Source of the DNA: Coriaria nepalensis | Taxonomy: Eukaryota; Streptophyta; Magnoliopsida; Cucurbitales; Coriariaceae | Length of the DNA: 64,000 nucleotides | Direction: 5' to 3' | Assembly (NCBI GenBank): GCA_027186245.1 | Contig: CP114481.1 | Span: 18,073,501-18,137,500, forward strand | In this document: piece after piece, positions 62,421-64,000 of the stretch | Numbering within the stretch: the stretch's first letter is position 1 | Layout of the letters: each line of letters starts with the position of its first letter | The notes under the pieces: model-generated | What the model was told of the DNA's origin: nothing | What the model saw: the letters and a program-made list of their open reading frames with translations, nothing else | The model's database searches: none | Translations under genes and position numbers: made by a program

Positions 62421-64000
62421 CTTCGAACATGATTTTCTTACATAACCTGCAATTAATCTATTAAAGACAACAATGTATTATTTTAGCCTTAAAAAGCATA
62501 TCATTCAGTCTTTTTATATCATCAAATTGTTTGAAAGCACTTCGAACCAATTCTATTTTTGCATTGAAGACACGACTTTTATGCATAAGTTGCAATTGAT
62601 CTATTAAAGGCAACTATGCATTTTTTTTAGCCTTAAAGTCATATTATTGCGTCTCTTTTAGTCATTAAATAATTCTAAATTACTTCCAACGAAATTCGTC
62701 GTTTAAAGATGACTTTCATGCATAACTTGCAGTTGATCTACTGAAGGCAACAATGCATTTGTTTAGCCTTAAAGTCGTGTTACTGAGTCTCTTCTAGTCA
62801 ATAAATCATTCTAAATTTAGTCGAACGAATTTTATTTTCGACCTTCAAACATGATTTTCTTACATAACTTGCAATTAACCTATTGAAAACAACAATGCAT
62901 TATTTTAGACTTAAAAAGCATATTATTCAGTCTTTTTATATCATTAAATTGTTGGAAAGCACTTCGAACCAATTCTATTTTTGCATTTAAGACACGACTT
63001 TCATGCATAAGTTGCAATTGATCTATAGAAGGCAACCATGCGTTTTTTTAGCCTTAAATTCATATTATTGCGTCTCTTTTAGTCATTAAATCATTCTAAA
63101 TCGCTTCGAACGAAATTCGGCCTTTAAACATGACTTTCGTGCATAACTTGCAGTTGATCTCCTGAAGCCAACGATGCATTTGTTTAGCCTTAAATTCATG
63201 TCATTGAGTCCCTTCTAGTCAATAAATCATTCTAAATTAATTCGAAAGAATTTTATTTTCGCCCTTCAAATATGATTTTCTTACATAACTTGCAATTGAT
63301 CTATTAAAAACAACAATGCATTATTTTAGACTTAAAAAGCATATCATTCAGTCTTTTTATATCATTAAACAGTTTGAAAGCACTACGAACCAATTCTATT
63401 TTTGCATTTAAGACACGACTTTCATGCATAAGTTGCAATTGATCTATTGAAGGCAACTATGCATTTTTTAGCCATAAAGTCATAGTATTGCATCTCCTTT
63501 AGTCATTAAATCATTCTAAATCGCTTCGATCGAAATTCGGCCTCTAAACATGACTTTCGTGCATAACTCGCAGTTAATCTATTGAAGGCAACAATGCATT
63601 TGTTTAGCCTTAAAGTCATGTCATTGAATCTCTTCTAGTCAATAAATCATTCTAAATTAATTCGAACGAATTTTATTTTCGCCCTTCAAACATGATTTTC
63701 TTACATAACCTGCAATTAATCTATTGAAGACAACAATGTATTATTTTAGCCTTAAAAAGTATATCATTCAGTCTTTTCATATCATCAAATTGTTCGGAAG
63801 CACTTCGAACCAATTCTATTTTTGCATTGAAGACACGACTTTTATGCATAAGTTGCAATTGATCTATTAAAGGCAACTATGCATTTTTTTTAGCCTAAAA
63901 GTCATATTATTGCGTCTCTTTTAGTCATTAAATAATTCTAAATTGCTTCCAACGAAATTCGTCCTTTAAAGATGACTTTCGTGCATAACTAGCAGGTTAT

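Larger units (their letters stand above)
1..64000. repeat. Satellite DNA array, 421-bp trimeric higher-order repeat (A-B-C)
   Basis: The whole window is a head-to-tail array of about 456 monomers of roughly 140 bp, all in one orientation. Three monomer types alternate as A (136 bp), B (142 bp) and C (143 bp), giving a 421-bp unit. I measured 421 bp directly at 10,666-11,086, 30,890-31,310 and 59,925-60,345. All monomers share a start like TTGCAATTGATCTATTGAAG, an ATGCAT near base 28, a TTAGCCTTAAAG block, a TCATTAAATCATTCTAAAT block, a TTCGAA-centred segment and an end like GACTTTCATGCATAA. The window opens at base 4 of a C monomer and closes about 11 bases into a B monomer, so the array continues on both sides. 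Such arrays are typical of centromeric or other constitutive heterochromatin; which of these applies here is inference. No unique sequence interrupts it. Confidence 0.98.
48240..64000. repeat. Zone V: right-hand subfamily
   Basis: Regular A-B-C trimers (for example C 59,925, A 60,068, B 60,204, next C 60,346). Marks are C monomers with TTAGACTTAAAAAGCATATC or TTAAACAGTTTGAAAGCACTACG, A monomers with GCCATAAAGTCATAGTA or AGGCTTAAAATC, and B starts CGTGCAGTT or CTCGCAGTT. It contains a recent 1,685-bp tandem duplication and a two-trimer repeat. No A-less dimers and no other sequence are seen. The last bases (ACTAGCAGGTTAT) are slightly unusual for a B start but too short to interpret. Confidence 0.86.

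Noticed and set aside
1..64000. CRISPR array
   Set aside because: The repeats are 140 bp long, contiguous and without unique spacers, and no cas gene is present.
1..64000. Telomeric or interstitial telomere repeats
   Set aside because: No run of TTAGGG, TTTAGGG or TTAGG units occurs. TTTAGCC in each monomer is isolated.
1..64000. rRNA, tRNA or 5S gene cluster
   Set aside because: Tandem 5S arrays can have units of several hundred bp, but no GC-rich conserved gene block, internal control region or tRNA-like fold is seen. The unit is AT-rich throughout.
1..64000. Promoters and poly-A signals from TATA-like and AATAAA strings
   Set aside because: AATAAAT and TATATC strings occur in nearly every B or C monomer because of AT-rich composition. 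Nothing sets any copy apart.
63985..64000. Array end at the right edge
   Set aside because: The last bases (CTAGCAGGTTAT) differ slightly from a normal B start, but about 11 bases are too few to claim that the satellite stops.

Overview
All 64,000 bases are one tandem satellite-DNA array. I found no gene, RNA gene, transposon, CRISPR array or unique sequence in the window. The DNA is AT-rich (a hand count of typical monomers gives about 30% G+C). The organism is therefore a eukaryote, and the sequence is most likely constitutive heterochromatin such as a centromeric, pericentromeric or subtelomeric block. I do not recognise the satellite family and cannot name a lineage.

The basic unit is a monomer of about 140 bp in three related types, named here A (136 bp), B (142 bp) and C (143 bp). 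They follow each other as A-B-C to form a 421-bp trimeric higher-order repeat, present in roughly 150 copies. From position 1 to 11,365 the trimer register is exact: C monomers start at 10,944 and 11,365, which are 26 and 27 whole trimers after the C monomer in which the window opens, with no net indel. Neither the trimer nor any of the three monomers has a length divisible by three, so no reading frame can persist.

Layout. (I) 1-11,760: regular trimers arranged as a mosaic of long duplications offset by 4, 5, 7, 9 and 14 trimers. (II) about 11,761-20,000: irregular, with truncated and hybrid monomers, a doubled A monomer and B-C dimers that lack A. (III) about 20,000-27,780: a mixed zone with more B-C dimers and a B-B fusion. 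(IV) about 27,780-48,240: the most homogeneous core, containing a nearly perfect 3,788-bp tandem duplication (junction about 44,250). (V) about 48,240-64,000: another subfamily with a 1,685-bp tandem duplication showing no difference by eye (junction about 53,505) and a two-trimer repeat of about 841 bp at 60-62.4 kb.

Zone III-type sequence reappears at the right edge of zone IV: about 1.5 kb matches at a constant 27,153-bp offset and about 0.8 kb at 17,391-17,392 bp. This is what one expects if a younger core expanded inside older satellite and pushed the older sequence apart. Unequal crossover and conversion explain nearly all the structure seen. The window does not show a protein-based or RNA-based system. 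Its interest lies in the nested repeat architecture, the recombination junctions and a conserved short dyad around TTCGAA.
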